Shown here in pieces: positions 55,934 to 64,000 of a stretch of DNA of 64,000 bases. The stretch covers positions 1 through 64,000 of the forward strand of contig JAUSAB010000048.1 of the NCBI GenBank assembly GCA_030653035.1, read 5' to 3'. The stretch comes from Desulfocapsaceae bacterium. GTDB taxonomy: Bacteria > Desulfobacterota > Desulfobulbia > Desulfobulbales > Desulfocapsaceae. Numbering within the stretch: position 1 is the first letter of the stretch; each line of letters starts with the position of its first letter. The position numbers were made by a program, and so were the translations under genes. The notes under the pieces are model-generated. The model saw only the letters and a list, made by a program, of their open reading frames with translations. It was not told the origin of the DNA and searched no databases.

Positions 55934-57355
55934 ATGCCCAGTCCACGGAACAAATCCAAGCAAAAAGAAAAAACACCTTCTCTTGTGCCCCCTCGCATCC
56001 TTTTACCTGGCGAGCATCCTATCACCTCCGGAATGATTGACGCAGACGCCCTCATGGTGTTGCGTAAACTGCATGAGACCGGATTCTCCGCTTATCTGGT
56101 TGGCGGTGGGGTCCGGGATCTCTACCTGGGCAAGCCCCCCAAAGATTTCGATATCAGCACCAACGCCCATCCCGGCCAGATCCGCAAGATCTTCCGCAAC
56201 AGCATGACCATCGGCCGCCGTTTCCGGCTGGTTCAGGTCTTCTTTCGCAATGGCAAGACTGTCGAGGTCTCCACCCTGCGCTCTCTCGACGAACATGATC
56301 TGGATGGCCCGGAGACCGTGCTGGCCCCCAATAATACCTTTGGCACCGTGGAGGAAGATGCCCAGCGTCGGGACCTGACCATCAACTCCCTCTTCTACGA
56401 GATAGAAAATAATACTATTCTTGATTATGTGGGCGGCATTGACGACCTGACCCACGCCATCGTGCGCATCGTCGGCGATCCCGACAAGCGAATTAGCCGC
56501 GATCCGGTACGGATGCTACGGGCCATTCGCCATGCCGCCCGCATCCACTTCACCATCGATGAGCAGAGCTGGCAGGCAATCTGCAGACACCACCATGAGC
56601 TCACCCTCTGCCCACCCTCCCGTCTGCGGGACGAGCTCTTCAAGGACCTGCACAGCGGTTCGCTTCTGGACTGGTTTCATCTCGCTGCTGACTCAGGTCT
56701 GTTTATCAGTATTCTGGCCCCATACAAGGATTTCCTAACCAAAACATCAGGCTCGGGCTCCTCCTGTAAAGAACAACTGATTAACTTGTTTACTGTTATC
56801 GATCGAGTCACCACAAAAATGACGGAAGAGCAGATAGGACAGCGGCTGCCGAATGAATTTCTGCTCGCCCTGCTGCTGCTGCCTTGGATCAACACCAAAT
56901 TTAACCTGGTCGGCCAGGAACAGAAAGGCTCTGCTGCCTATCAGTTCAGCAAACAATTGCGAGACTGTCTGGATCTGGAAATCGGCACCCAACTGAATCT
57001 GCCCCGTACTACCCGCCAGGAAATCGTCACCCTCATTGGCAACCTCCCCCTCTTCCTCGAACACCACGAAAAAGGCTCCTGGCCGCAATGGCTGACCCGA
57101 AAAAGCTACTTTAAAAACTGCCTGCTCTTTTATCATTTTTACCTGGAATCTACCGGTGGCCTGCCCGTGCCGGACAGCTTGCTGGACATTGTCCCCCGGC
57201 CCGTCGTCCCCGTGGAAAGGCCACGTTCAAGCTCCAGTGGCAAACGTACTTCCCGCCCAGGAATTACCGGTCCGGCCCTTTCCTCTGACACCCCAGGCGG
57301 CATCTTCGGCTTCAAGAAAAAATCCCCTCCCAAGGCCAATACCAACAAGTCATAA
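55934..57355 (+). CDS. pcnB: poly(A) polymerase I-type nucleotidyltransferase
   Basis: 473 residues. Class II nucleotidyltransferase head: YLVGGGVRDLYLGKPPKDFD with the DFD metal pair, then TIGRRFRLVQV (92-102), which fits the signature reported to separate bacterial poly(A) polymerases from CCA-adding enzymes. Body: EEDAQRRDLTINSLFYEI, DPVRMLRAIRHAARIHF. The C-terminus (about 415-473) is Pro/Ser/Lys-rich and basic, as in PcnB. It probably adds 3' A-tails to RNA for decay; a CCA-adding role is the alternative. Confidence 0.88.
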   Translation: MPSPRNKSKQKEKTPSLVPPRILLPGEHPITSGMIDADALMVLRKLHETGFSAYLVGGGVRDLYLGKPPKDFDISTNAHPGQIRKIFRNSMTIGRRFRLVQVFFRNGKTVEVSTLRSLDEHDLDGPETVLAPNNTFGTVEEDAQRRDLTINSLFYEIENNTILDYVGGIDDLTHAIVRIVGDPDKRISRDPVRMLRAIRHAARIHFTIDEQSWQAICRHHHELTLCPPSRLRDELFKDLHSGSLLDWFHLAADSGLFISILAPYKDFLTKTSGSGSSCKEQLINLFTVIDRVTTKMTEEQIGQRLPNEFLLALLLLPWINTKFNLVGQEQKGSAAYQFSKQLRDCLDLEIGTQLNLPRTTRQEIVTLIGNLPLFLEHHEKGSWPQWLTRKSYFKNCLLFYHFYLESTGGLPVPDSLLDIVPRPVVPVERPRSSSSGKRTSRPGITGPALSSDTPGGIFGFKKKSPPKANTNKS

Positions 57356-57475
57356 TTACTCAGGCGTGCAGACTAAAGGCTAAAGGTTTTTAGGGTAAAA
57401 TAATATGTGACCATGCACCATGCATGATATTTTCAAAACACTTCAGCTTTTACCATAAATACATAAGGAGTTACG
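57356..57475. repeat. palindromic repeat copy 6 (degenerate), 3' of pcnB
   Basis: Begins immediately after the pcnB stop with TTACTCAGGCGTGCAGACTA, then AAGGCTAAAGGTTT. A weak complementary half (CACTTCAGCTTTTACC) lies near 57440-57456 and GGAGTTACG near 57468. More eroded than the others. The remaining bases 57476-57604 are AT-rich with no gene recognised. Confidence 0.65.
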
Positions 57476-57604
57476 ATAAGTTATAATTATCCACCGAATC
57501 CATTCGTGTTCCCCTCTTCCTCCCTCTCTCATCCCTTAACAATCCGTTTGAATACGTTGATCAATATTAGTGATCGGCAAATACAAAAAAAAAACAACAG
57601 TCCC

Positions 57605-57634
57605 TTGACAATGCCACACATTCGCCGCTAACAT
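57605..57634 (+). promoter_or_regulatory. sigma70-type promoter for the hydrogenase operon
   Basis: TTGACA (57605-57610), an 18-base spacer, TAACAT (57629-57634, 4/6 match to TATAAT). It is about 50 bases upstream of the small-subunit start, which is preceded by AGAGGAGG. No other promoter-like pair stands out in the 330-base gap. Confidence 0.55.
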
Positions 57635-57685
57635 TATTAATATTGCTTGTATCCTGTTTTCCAGTTTTAATAAGAGGAGGATTAT

Positions 57686-58792
57686 ATGATAGACACAGCA
57701 CAGGGCACAGATCTGGATCTACAAGTCAACCGGCGTGGATTTCTGAAGGGTTGCACCATGGTGGCGGCGGCGCTTGGCATCTCTGAGGCCATGATCCCCA
57801 AACTGGTAGAAGCGGCCACCTCCGCACAAAGGCCGCCGGTAATCTGGCTGCACTTTCAGGAATGCACCGGCTGTACCGAAAGTCTGTTGCGGGCCTCTCA
57901 TCCAGATATCGGCCGCCTGATTCTCGAGATCATCTCCCTTGATTACCATGAAACGGTGATGGCAGCGGCCGGACACCAGGCAGAAAAGAGCCTCCATGAC
58001 ACCATGGAGAAATATGCGGGGAAATTCCTCTGCGTGGTCGAAGGCGCCATCCCCACCAAAGACAAGGGCATCTACTGCAAGATCGCCGGGCGTACCGCCG
58101 TTGACATCCTGGCAGAGGTCGCCCCCAAGGCCGCGGCCATTATTGCCATTGGCTCCTGCGCCTCCTATGGGGGCATTCAGGCCGCAGCCCCCAATCCCAC
58201 AGACGCCAAAGGGGTAATGGATCTGGTTTCAGGGACACCGGTGATCAACATCCCCGGCTGTCCGCCAAATCCCATTTCATTGCTCGGCACTATCCTCCAT
58301 TACCTGACCTTCAACCGCCTGCCGATCACCGACAACCTGGGTCGGCCTCTTTTTGCCTATGGCCGCAAGATCCATGACCATTGCGAACGCCGGGCCCACT
58401 TTGACGAAGGCCGCTTTGCCGAACAGTTCGGGGATTTTGGCCACCGGAACGGTTACTGCCTCTACAAGGTTGGCTGCAAGGGGCCAGGGACTTTTTCCAA
58501 CTGTCCTTCCGCCCGCTTTAATGATGTGGACGTCTGGCCGGTCAGTGTTGGTCACGGCTGCGTGGGTTGCACCGAACCCAATTTCTGGGATACCATGACC
58601 CCCTTCTATGAACGACTGCCCAATGTCCAGTTCCCTGGAACCGCCGGCATTACGGACGTTGACAGCGCCGGCAAGAAGATCCTGAGCGTTGCCGCCGCAG
58701 CCATTGGCATCCATGCCGCCATCGGGATTGGTAAAAAACTGGTTAAAGGCTGTGTCTGTAAAGATGATAAAAAGGGAGGTACCAATTCATGA
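57686..58792 (+). CDS. [NiFe] hydrogenase small subunit, Tat-exported, membrane-anchored
   Basis: 368 residues. Twin-arginine signal NRRGFLKG at 15-22, cleavage expected near 44. Iron-sulfur ligands: proximal QECTGCTESLL (Cys60, Cys63), IGSCASYGG, IPGCPPNP; then medial/distal HDHCERRAHF, YKVGCKGPGTFSNCP and GHGCVGCTEPNFWD. Gly, not Cys, follows CT in the first motif, so the extra Cys of oxygen-tolerant enzymes is absent there. A C-terminal hydrophobic helix (about 328-350) anchors it. It overlaps the large subunit by four bases. The complex oxidises periplasmic H2 and passes electrons to the cytochrome b. Confidence 0.95.
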   Translation: MIDTAQGTDLDLQVNRRGFLKGCTMVAAALGISEAMIPKLVEAATSAQRPPVIWLHFQECTGCTESLLRASHPDIGRLILEIISLDYHETVMAAAGHQAEKSLHDTMEKYAGKFLCVVEGAIPTKDKGIYCKIAGRTAVDILAEVAPKAAAIIAIGSCASYGGIQAAAPNPTDAKGVMDLVSGTPVINIPGCPPNPISLLGTILHYLTFNRLPITDNLGRPLFAYGRKIHDHCERRAHFDEGRFAEQFGDFGHRNGYCLYKVGCKGPGTFSNCPSARFNDVDVWPVSVGHGCVGCTEPNFWDTMTPFYERLPNVQFPGTAGITDVDSAGKKILSVAAAAIGIHAAIGIGKKLVKGCVCKDDKKGGTNS

Positions 58793-60489
58793 CCGAACGA
58801 ATCACTATTGACCCCATCACCAGAATCGAGGGTCACTTACGCATAGATGCCGAAGTTGATGGCGGTAAAGTCACCAAGGCCTGGTCGTCAGGCCAGATGT
58901 GGCGCGGCATTGAAGTCATTTTGCAGGGACGCGACCCACGCGATGCCTGGCTCTTCACCCAGCGCATCTGCGGGGTGTGCACCACCGTCCATGCCCTGGC
59001 CTCAGTGCGGGCCGTTGAAAACGCGTTGCAGCTGGAGATCCCCCTGAACGCCCAGTACATCCGCAATATCGTCATGTCGATCCATGCCCTGCAGGATCAC
59101 ATTGTCCATTTTTACGTCCTCTCCGCCCTCGACTGGGTAGACGTGGTTTCGGCACTCAAGGCTGATCCTGTCAAGACCGCAACCCTGGCAGGCAGTATCT
59201 CGTCCTGGCCCAACAACAGCGCCAAACGCTTCAAGGCGGTCCAGGAAAAGGTGCAGGGGATTGTGGACAGCGGTCAGCTTGGCCCCTTTGCCAACGGCTA
59301 CTGGGGCCATCCGGCCATGAAACTGCCGCCGGAGGCCAATCTGATGGCAGTGGCCCATTACTTGGAGGCCCTTGATTATCAACGCAAGGCAACCCAGGCA
59401 CTTGGCATCATCTCCGGCAAAAACCCGCACATCCAGAATCTGTCCGTGGGCGGTGTCACCACCGCCCTCAACCCGGACAGTGATTCCGCCCTCAACATGG
59501 AGCGGCTCTACTGGATCAAACAACTGATCGGTGAGGTGCGAGGATTCATCCAGCAGGTCTATCTGCCTGATGTGGCGGCCATCGGCGCCCTGTACAAAGA
59601 CTGGCTCCCATACGGCGCCGGGGTCACCAACTATCTGGCCGTGCCTGATATGGTGCTCGACACCAAGGCCACCAAATTTGACCTGCCCGGCGGCACCATC
59701 ATGGGCGGCGACCTGAGCACCGTCAAACCGATCAGCAGCTTTAATGATCCTTACTTCCGCGACAACGTGGTCGAAAACATCTCGCATGCCTGGTACAAAG
59801 GTGACTGGACCAAACACCCCTACGAAGAAGAGACTGTCCCTGAATACACCGAGTTCCAGGATGACGGCAAATACACCTGGCTCAAGGCCCCGCGCTTTGC
59901 AGGCAAACCGATGCAGGTCGGCCCCCTGGCCCAGTTACTGGTCGGCTATGCCCAGGGACATCAGGAGATCATCAAAAATGTCAATAACGCCCTGAGCCTG
60001 GTCAGTTCCGTGGCCGGGGTCACCGTTGGCCCTGAGGTTCTGCACTCCACCCTCGGCCGTCATGTGGCGCGAGCGGTCCGCGCCTCCATGCTCGCCGACC
60101 TGTCTCTGAAACACTGGGATCTGCTGGTAGATAATATCGGCAAGGGCGATCTGACCATCTTCAACAAACCGGTCTTCCCTAAAGGCGAGCAAAAAGGTTT
60201 TGGTATTCACGAAGCGCCGCGCGGCGCCCTTTCCCACTGGATTGTCATCCAGGACGGCAAGATCAAAAACTATCAGTGCGTGGTGCCGTCCACTTGGAAC
60301 GCCGGCCCTCGAGACAAAGAAGGACTGCCCGGCCCCTATGAGGCATCGCTTGTCGGCAACCCCATTGCTGATGCCAAACAACCGCTGGAGGTCTTGCGCA
60401 CCATCCATTCCTTTGACCCCTGTATTGCCTGCGCCGTGCATATGCTTGATCCGGAAGGCAAAGAAACAATCAAGGTAAAGGCATTATAA
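58789..60489 (+). CDS. [NiFe] hydrogenase large (catalytic) subunit
   Basis: 566 residues. Ni-Fe ligands: Cys61 and Cys64 in TQRICGVCTTVHAL, and Cys545 and Cys548 in FDPCIACAVH. After His551 the 15-residue extension MLDPEGKETIKVKAL remains, so the product needs cleavage by a dedicated endopeptidase, whose gene is not in the window. Group 1 features: IDPITRIEGHLRI at the start, HPAMKLPPEANL and SLKHWDLLVDN. It is exported with the small subunit's Tat signal. Confidence 0.96.
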   Translation: MTERITIDPITRIEGHLRIDAEVDGGKVTKAWSSGQMWRGIEVILQGRDPRDAWLFTQRICGVCTTVHALASVRAVENALQLEIPLNAQYIRNIVMSIHALQDHIVHFYVLSALDWVDVVSALKADPVKTATLAGSISSWPNNSAKRFKAVQEKVQGIVDSGQLGPFANGYWGHPAMKLPPEANLMAVAHYLEALDYQRKATQALGIISGKNPHIQNLSVGGVTTALNPDSDSALNMERLYWIKQLIGEVRGFIQQVYLPDVAAIGALYKDWLPYGAGVTNYLAVPDMVLDTKATKFDLPGGTIMGGDLSTVKPISSFNDPYFRDNVVENISHAWYKGDWTKHPYEEETVPEYTEFQDDGKYTWLKAPRFAGKPMQVGPLAQLLVGYAQGHQEIIKNVNNALSLVSSVAGVTVGPEVLHSTLGRHVARAVRASMLADLSLKHWDLLVDNIGKGDLTIFNKPVFPKGEQKGFGIHEAPRGALSHWIVIQDGKIKNYQCVVPSTWNAGPRDKEGLPGPYEASLVGNPIADAKQPLEVLRTIHSFDPCIACAVHMLDPEGKETIKVKAL

Positions 60490-60509
60490 TTCAGGGAGAG
60501 GAGGCAATC

Positions 60510-61160
60510 ATGATCTATGAGAAACATTACGTCTGGAGTATCCTGCTTCGCCTGTATCACTGGTCTCTTGTCAGCTCCATTGTGGCGCTGGCCATCACTG
60601 GATTCTACATCAACTCACCGTGGAGCCAGACCACCCTGGAAGGAACCGGCCTCTATCCGATGCTGACCATGCGCAATATCCATGGACTCGCCGGCTATCT
60701 CTTTACCGCAGCCATTCTGACCAGACTGTTCCTCCTGCTCTTTGGTAATCGCCAGGAACGCATCCTGGATCTGCTCCCCGTTACTTCACGCAATATCAAT
60801 AACTTGTCCACCACCCTCTGCTCTTACGCCTACCTGCATGACTGTCACGATGAAGAGCGGTTGGGTCACAACATCGTGGCCGGTATGATCTATGTCGTGA
60901 CCATCATCGTTGCCCTGTTCCAGGTGGCCAGCGGTTTTTACCTACGGCTGCCGGAGAGCATTTTCTGGCAGAAATGGGGAGTCATGCTCTTTGGCACGCA
61001 ACAACATGCCCGTTTTGAACATCATCTCCTGATGTGGTATTTCATCATCTTTGCCTTTATCCATATTTATCTGGTGATATGGAATGACCTGAAAAATCCG
61101 GACGGAATCACCTCCTCCATCTTTACCGGCAACAAATTCAGGCCACGCAGTATTAAATGA
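60510..61160 (+). CDS. Ni/Fe-hydrogenase b-type cytochrome subunit
   Basis: 216 residues with four membrane helices (about 15-37, 58-80, 126-148, 175-198). Heme-ligand histidines are likely in LRLYHWSLV, RNIHGLAGYLF, RFEHHLLMW and AFIHIYLVIWNDL. It is a HyaC/CybH-type quinone-reducing anchor that takes electrons from the small subunit's distal cluster. AGGGAGAGGAGG precedes the ATG. Its stop overlaps the hypF start (ATGATAG). Confidence 0.93.
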   Translation: MIYEKHYVWSILLRLYHWSLVSSIVALAITGFYINSPWSQTTLEGTGLYPMLTMRNIHGLAGYLFTAAILTRLFLLLFGNRQERILDLLPVTSRNINNLSTTLCSYAYLHDCHDEERLGHNIVAGMIYVVTIIVALFQVASGFYLRLPESIFWQKWGVMLFGTQQHARFEHHLLMWYFIIFAFIHIYLVIWNDLKNPDGITSSIFTGNKFRPRSIK

Positions 61161-63538
61161 TAGATTTGTCCTGCCTCGGGACAGAGCCGCATTCTCTCCC
61201 ACAGGAAAGAAAAGGGGTGGAACTCACCGTTCAAGGCACCGTTCAGGGAGTAGGGTTCCGCCCCTTTGTTTATCGTCTGGCCAGAGACTTCAAAATAGGC
61301 GGAAGCATTGCCAACACCAGTCAGGGAGTGGTGATTCAGGCTGAGGGCTTGGCCGACGATCTTGACAATTTTCTGCAGGCCCTTACCGAGGAGGCCCCGC
61401 CGCTGGCCCGTATCTCCTCTATCAGCCAACGCAAGATCCCGACAGTAGCAGATAGACAGGCTTTCACTATTCTTGAAAGCCGGAACAGTTGCGCCACCCA
61501 GACCATGATCCCGGCCGACATCGCCCTCTGTGACGATTGCCGGAAGGAGCTCCTGGACCCGGCAAACCGGCGCTATCGCTACCCCTTTATCAACTGCACC
61601 AACTGCGGCCCTCGTTTTACCATCGTCAGCTCCATCCCCTATGATCGCCCCTGTACCTCCATGCACTCCTTCCCCATGTGCAGGAGCTGTCAGGCCGAAT
61701 ATGACGATCCCGATAACCGGCGTTTTCATGCCCAGCCCAATGCCTGTGCCCAATGCGGACCGCAGATCAGCTGGCATGCATCTACCGGCGAAAAACTGGA
61801 CTGCCATGACGCCCCGGTGACCGAGACTATCAAGGCGCTCAGAGATGGTCACATTGTCGCCATCCGCGGGATGGGCGGCTTTCACCTGGTGGTTGATGCC
61901 GGCTCCGAATCGGCAGTGGCACTCCTCCGTAAGCGAAAGCAACGCAGGAGCAAGCCCCTGGCCATCATGGTGGCCGACCTTGAGGCCGCAGGCTTGATTT
62001 GTCAGCTGTCACCTCTGGCCGGCGCGACCCTGACCAGCCCAGCCCACCCCATAGTCCTGCTGCCCAGAAAAGAGACGGCCTCTCTTGCCGCCAATCTGGC
62101 GCCGGGCATGGGAGAGATCGGGATCATGCTGCCCTACACCCCGCTGCACCACCTGCTGTTCGCCACCCCCGGCTGCCCGCCGGCCCTGGTCATGACCAGC
62201 GGCAACCGCAACGGCGAGCCACTGTGCACCGGCAATGAGGAGGCAATAGCGCACCTTGGCGATATCGCCGACTTCTTTCTCCTGCACAACCGCGAGATTG
62301 TGACCCGGATTGACGACTCCGTTATCCGCATTATGCAGGGCCGCCCCAAAGTCCTGCGCCGCGCCAGGGGCTATGTGCCAAACCCCATCCCGCTTACCCA
62401 ATCCCTGCCGCCTCTGCTTGCCTGCGGCAGCGGCCTGAAGAACACCTTCTGTCTGGTGCGGGACAATATGGCCTTTATCAGCCAGCATATCGGCGATCTT
62501 GCCAATCTGGAATCACTGGCTTTTTTCAAAGAAAGCATCTATCATTTCCAGGAGCTTCTGGAGACCCGGCCACAACTGGTAGTCTGCGACCTCCATCCCG
62601 ATTATCTGAGCAGCCGACATGGGCAGGAGCTGGAACGGGAGCTGGGTCTGCCGCGGCTCCTGGTCCAGCATCACCACGCCCATGCCGTGGCCGTGATGGC
62701 CGAACATGGTTTGCAGGACAAAGTCCTGGCCATTATTCTTGACGGCACGGGCCTTGGCCCCGATGGCACCATCTGGGGCGGCGAGATCCTGGAGGTGACG
62801 CGCACCGATTTTATCCGGCGTGGCTGTCTGGCGCCCTTGCCCCTGCCGGGTGGCGATGCCGCCGCCGAGCAGCCATGGCGCATGGGACTTGCGGCCCTGT
62901 ATCACACCTTTGGCGAGGCCGGACTGCAGCCATCCTGCCTGCCGGCCGCGCTTCTGGGGATCGCCGAAGAAAAAAGGAGTGCCGTCCTCGCCATGATGCA
63001 AAGCGGATTCAATAGCCCGCTCACCTCAAGTTGCGGGCGTTTGTTTGATGCGATCGCCGCCCTGCTTGGCATCCGCCTGGACTCCGATTTTGAGGGTCAG
63101 GCCGCCATGGAAGTGGAGGCCCTCGCCCAGCAATGGCGGGGGACAGAAGAGCACAAACAAAGGCCAGAGGAACCAGTGGAAGAGAACGGACTCTTCATCA
63201 TGGACAGCAGCGCGTTCATCGAAAGAATGCTCCGTGACCTGCAGGCCGGGAAATCCATTCCCGAGCTGGCCATGGAGTTTCACTCCTGGCTGATCGACAG
63301 TCTTGTGGTCATAATCAGAAAACTTGCAGGCAGCAGCGACATCCGTACCGTTGTGCTCTCCGGTGGCTGCCTGCAGAACAGAATTATCATGGAAGGTCTT
63401 TTTCAGGCCCTGGAACAGGACGGTTTTCAGGTCTTCACCGGCCAGGAAGTACCGGTGAACGACGGGGGAATCTCTCTGGGACAGGCAGTTATAGGAGGAT
63501 TACGGTATGTGTCTGGCAATACCCATGCAGGTCATTGA
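61157..63538 (+). CDS. hypF: carbamoyltransferase HypF, hydrogenase maturation
   Basis: 793 residues with all four parts in order: acylphosphatase domain (about 20-110, VQGTVQGVGFRPFVYRLARD), two Cys4 zinc fingers (CDDCRKELLDP ... CTNCGPRF, CRSCQAEYDDP ... CAQCGPQ), a YrdC-like domain (about 205-390, KRKQRRSKPLAIMV) and a Kae1-like domain (about 400-780, QHHHAHAVAVMAEHG, VLSGGCLQNRI). It makes the carbamoyl group that HypE converts to cyanide for the Ni-Fe site. Start at 61157 overlaps the cytochrome stop; the end overlaps hypC by 32 bases. Confidence 0.96.
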   Translation: MIDLSCLGTEPHSLPQERKGVELTVQGTVQGVGFRPFVYRLARDFKIGGSIANTSQGVVIQAEGLADDLDNFLQALTEEAPPLARISSISQRKIPTVADRQAFTILESRNSCATQTMIPADIALCDDCRKELLDPANRRYRYPFINCTNCGPRFTIVSSIPYDRPCTSMHSFPMCRSCQAEYDDPDNRRFHAQPNACAQCGPQISWHASTGEKLDCHDAPVTETIKALRDGHIVAIRGMGGFHLVVDAGSESAVALLRKRKQRRSKPLAIMVADLEAAGLICQLSPLAGATLTSPAHPIVLLPRKETASLAANLAPGMGEIGIMLPYTPLHHLLFATPGCPPALVMTSGNRNGEPLCTGNEEAIAHLGDIADFFLLHNREIVTRIDDSVIRIMQGRPKVLRRARGYVPNPIPLTQSLPPLLACGSGLKNTFCLVRDNMAFISQHIGDLANLESLAFFKESIYHFQELLETRPQLVVCDLHPDYLSSRHGQELERELGLPRLLVQHHHAHAVAVMAEHGLQDKVLAIILDGTGLGPDGTIWGGEILEVTRTDFIRRGCLAPLPLPGGDAAAEQPWRMGLAALYHTFGEAGLQPSCLPAALLGIAEEKRSAVLAMMQSGFNSPLTSSCGRLFDAIAALLGIRLDSDFEGQAAMEVEALAQQWRGTEEHKQRPEEPVEENGLFIMDSSAFIERMLRDLQAGKSIPELAMEFHSWLIDSLVVIIRKLAGSSDIRTVVLSGGCLQNRIIMEGLFQALEQDGFQVFTGQEVPVNDGGISLGQAVIGGLRYVSGNTHAGH

Positions 63539-63776
63539 AATCAGAGGTGACGCCGATGATTTTCTCACCGAACAGATCGCCGTGGTCGACGCCGACGGCA
63601 TCCGCCGCGAGACCCGGCTCGATATCGTCGACCGTTGGCCCGAGGTTGGCGACTATCTCATCATCCACGCCGGCTTCGCCATCCACACCCTTGACCCCGG
63701 TGAGGCGGAGATCAACCTGAAACTGATGCGGGAGATGGCCGACGGGCTTGCCCGGACGGATGGCACACAACAATAA
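63507..63776 (+). CDS. hypC: hydrogenase maturation chaperone HypC
   Basis: 89 residues. Starts MCLAIPMQVIEIRGD; the Cys2 exposed after Met removal is the residue that contacts HypD and the large-subunit precursor. GDYLIIHAGFAIHTLDPGEAE is the conserved second half. Its AGGAGG lies within the hypF coding region. hypD, hypE, hypA, hypB and the maturation protease do not follow within the remaining 224 bases. Confidence 0.95.
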   Translation: MCLAIPMQVIEIRGDADDFLTEQIAVVDADGIRRETRLDIVDRWPEVGDYLIIHAGFAIHTLDPGEAEINLKLMREMADGLARTDGTQQ

Positions 63777-63890
63777 TCGGTGAGAACTCAGAGCAAAGCT
63801 GACAATTCGGACAAAAGAAGTTTTGTGAAATAATGCCGTCTTTCCGCATATCACTCACTAAGAGTGATATACAGAAACTAGACAATAACT

Positions 63891-63916
63891 TGATGTCCCC
63901 GCTTCGCGGGACATCA
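63891..63916. repeat. hairpin downstream of hypC
   Basis: TGATGTCCC (63891-63899) pairs with GGGACATCA (63908-63916) around CGCTTCGC. A second short palindrome, ATATCACT/AGTGATAT, lies at 63848-63870. There is no T-run after either. They sit between the hydrogenase operon and the last frame of the window. Confidence 0.65.
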
Positions 63917-63936
63917 CACGGATAAGCAAAGAATCC

Positions 63937-64000
63937 ATGACTGAACTGGTACCCCCATCTAAACAAGCACTTCGCGAAGCTTTAGCATTGTCTGAAGACA
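63937..64000 (+). CDS. start of an unidentified gene, cut by the window end
   Basis: An ATG at 63937 opens MTELVPPSKQALREALALSE and runs to the window edge (21 codons). The helix-like start is protein-like. It reminded me of abortive-infection (AbiTii-like) proteins, but 21 residues cannot support that. No strong ribosome-binding site (GCAAAG). Confidence 0.35.
   Translation, partial: MTELVPPSKQALREALALSED

Overview
The window looks like the chromosome of an anaerobic Desulfobacterota (deltaproteobacterial) bacterium, most likely near the sulfate-reducing or sulfur-cycling Desulfobulbales. This is inferred from gene content only: a Tat-exported, membrane-anchored [NiFe] uptake hydrogenase, a separate poly(A) polymerase, a DUF3373-type porin, a mitochondrial-type aconitase, and small conserved proteins of that phylum. 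No rRNA, tRNA or CRISPR array was recognised. Base composition is roughly balanced by eye; the acyltransferase gene near 44.4-46.6 kb is visibly AT-richer.

Layout. 0-5.4 kb (mostly minus): start of a DUF486 gene, a K+ uptake operon (trkH-like, trkA-like, a kinase-less HAMP sensor), and an SPFH/NfeD membrane pair. 5.7-8.5 kb: cysC, two tiny proteins, tgt-yajC. 9-12.1 kb: a porin, an IS200/IS605 element with an amber-interrupted transposase, pgeF. 12-19.4 kb (minus): HDOD-GGDEF protein, aconitase, a small conserved protein, and a coupled operon of a 196-residue protein, an M24 peptidase and a PIN-PhoH ATPase. 19.6-28.5 kb: rpsA, an HU/IHF subunit, a Sua5/YciO protein (minus), guaB, guaA, then an NYN-RNase/cold-shock fusion paired with a HerA-like ATPase. 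28.5-35.9 kb (minus): pstS-pstC-pstA-pstB-phoU-phoB. 36.4-49.2 kb (plus): a Pho-controlled porin, a yfiR / hybrid kinase / TonB-receptor module followed by wreckage of a second one, a ZnuA-like protein, an OafA-type acyltransferase, an AlgJ/AlgX-like remnant, a frameshifted secreted protein and an EAL-HDOD protein. 49.2-54.7 kb (minus): phoR, aspS, hisS. 54.9-57.4 kb: a nitronate monooxygenase-family enzyme and pcnB. 57.7-63.8 kb: hydrogenase small and large subunits, cytochrome b, hypF and hypC in one tightly packed operon.

How it fits together. PhoR, PhoB, PhoU and the Pst transporter form one phosphate-starvation circuit although phoR lies about 13 kb from phoB. Three sites (before pstS, before the 36.4-kb porin, before phoR) share one promoter design: TAAC or TAAT half-sites repeated every 11 bp, then exactly 10 bp, then a YATTGT -10 element. 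This marks the porin as a likely phosphate porin and supplies a readable PhoB consensus.

The most unusual structure is a family of six intergenic palindromic elements built from GGCTGAAGG-type units (near 1.7, 16.3, 26.0, 34.8, 53.3 and 57.4 kb). Each begins within about a dozen bases of a stop codon. A second palindrome family (core GCCGTTACGAAATAAC) and a 187-bp element with terminal inverted repeats upstream of phoR are also unexplained by the genes.
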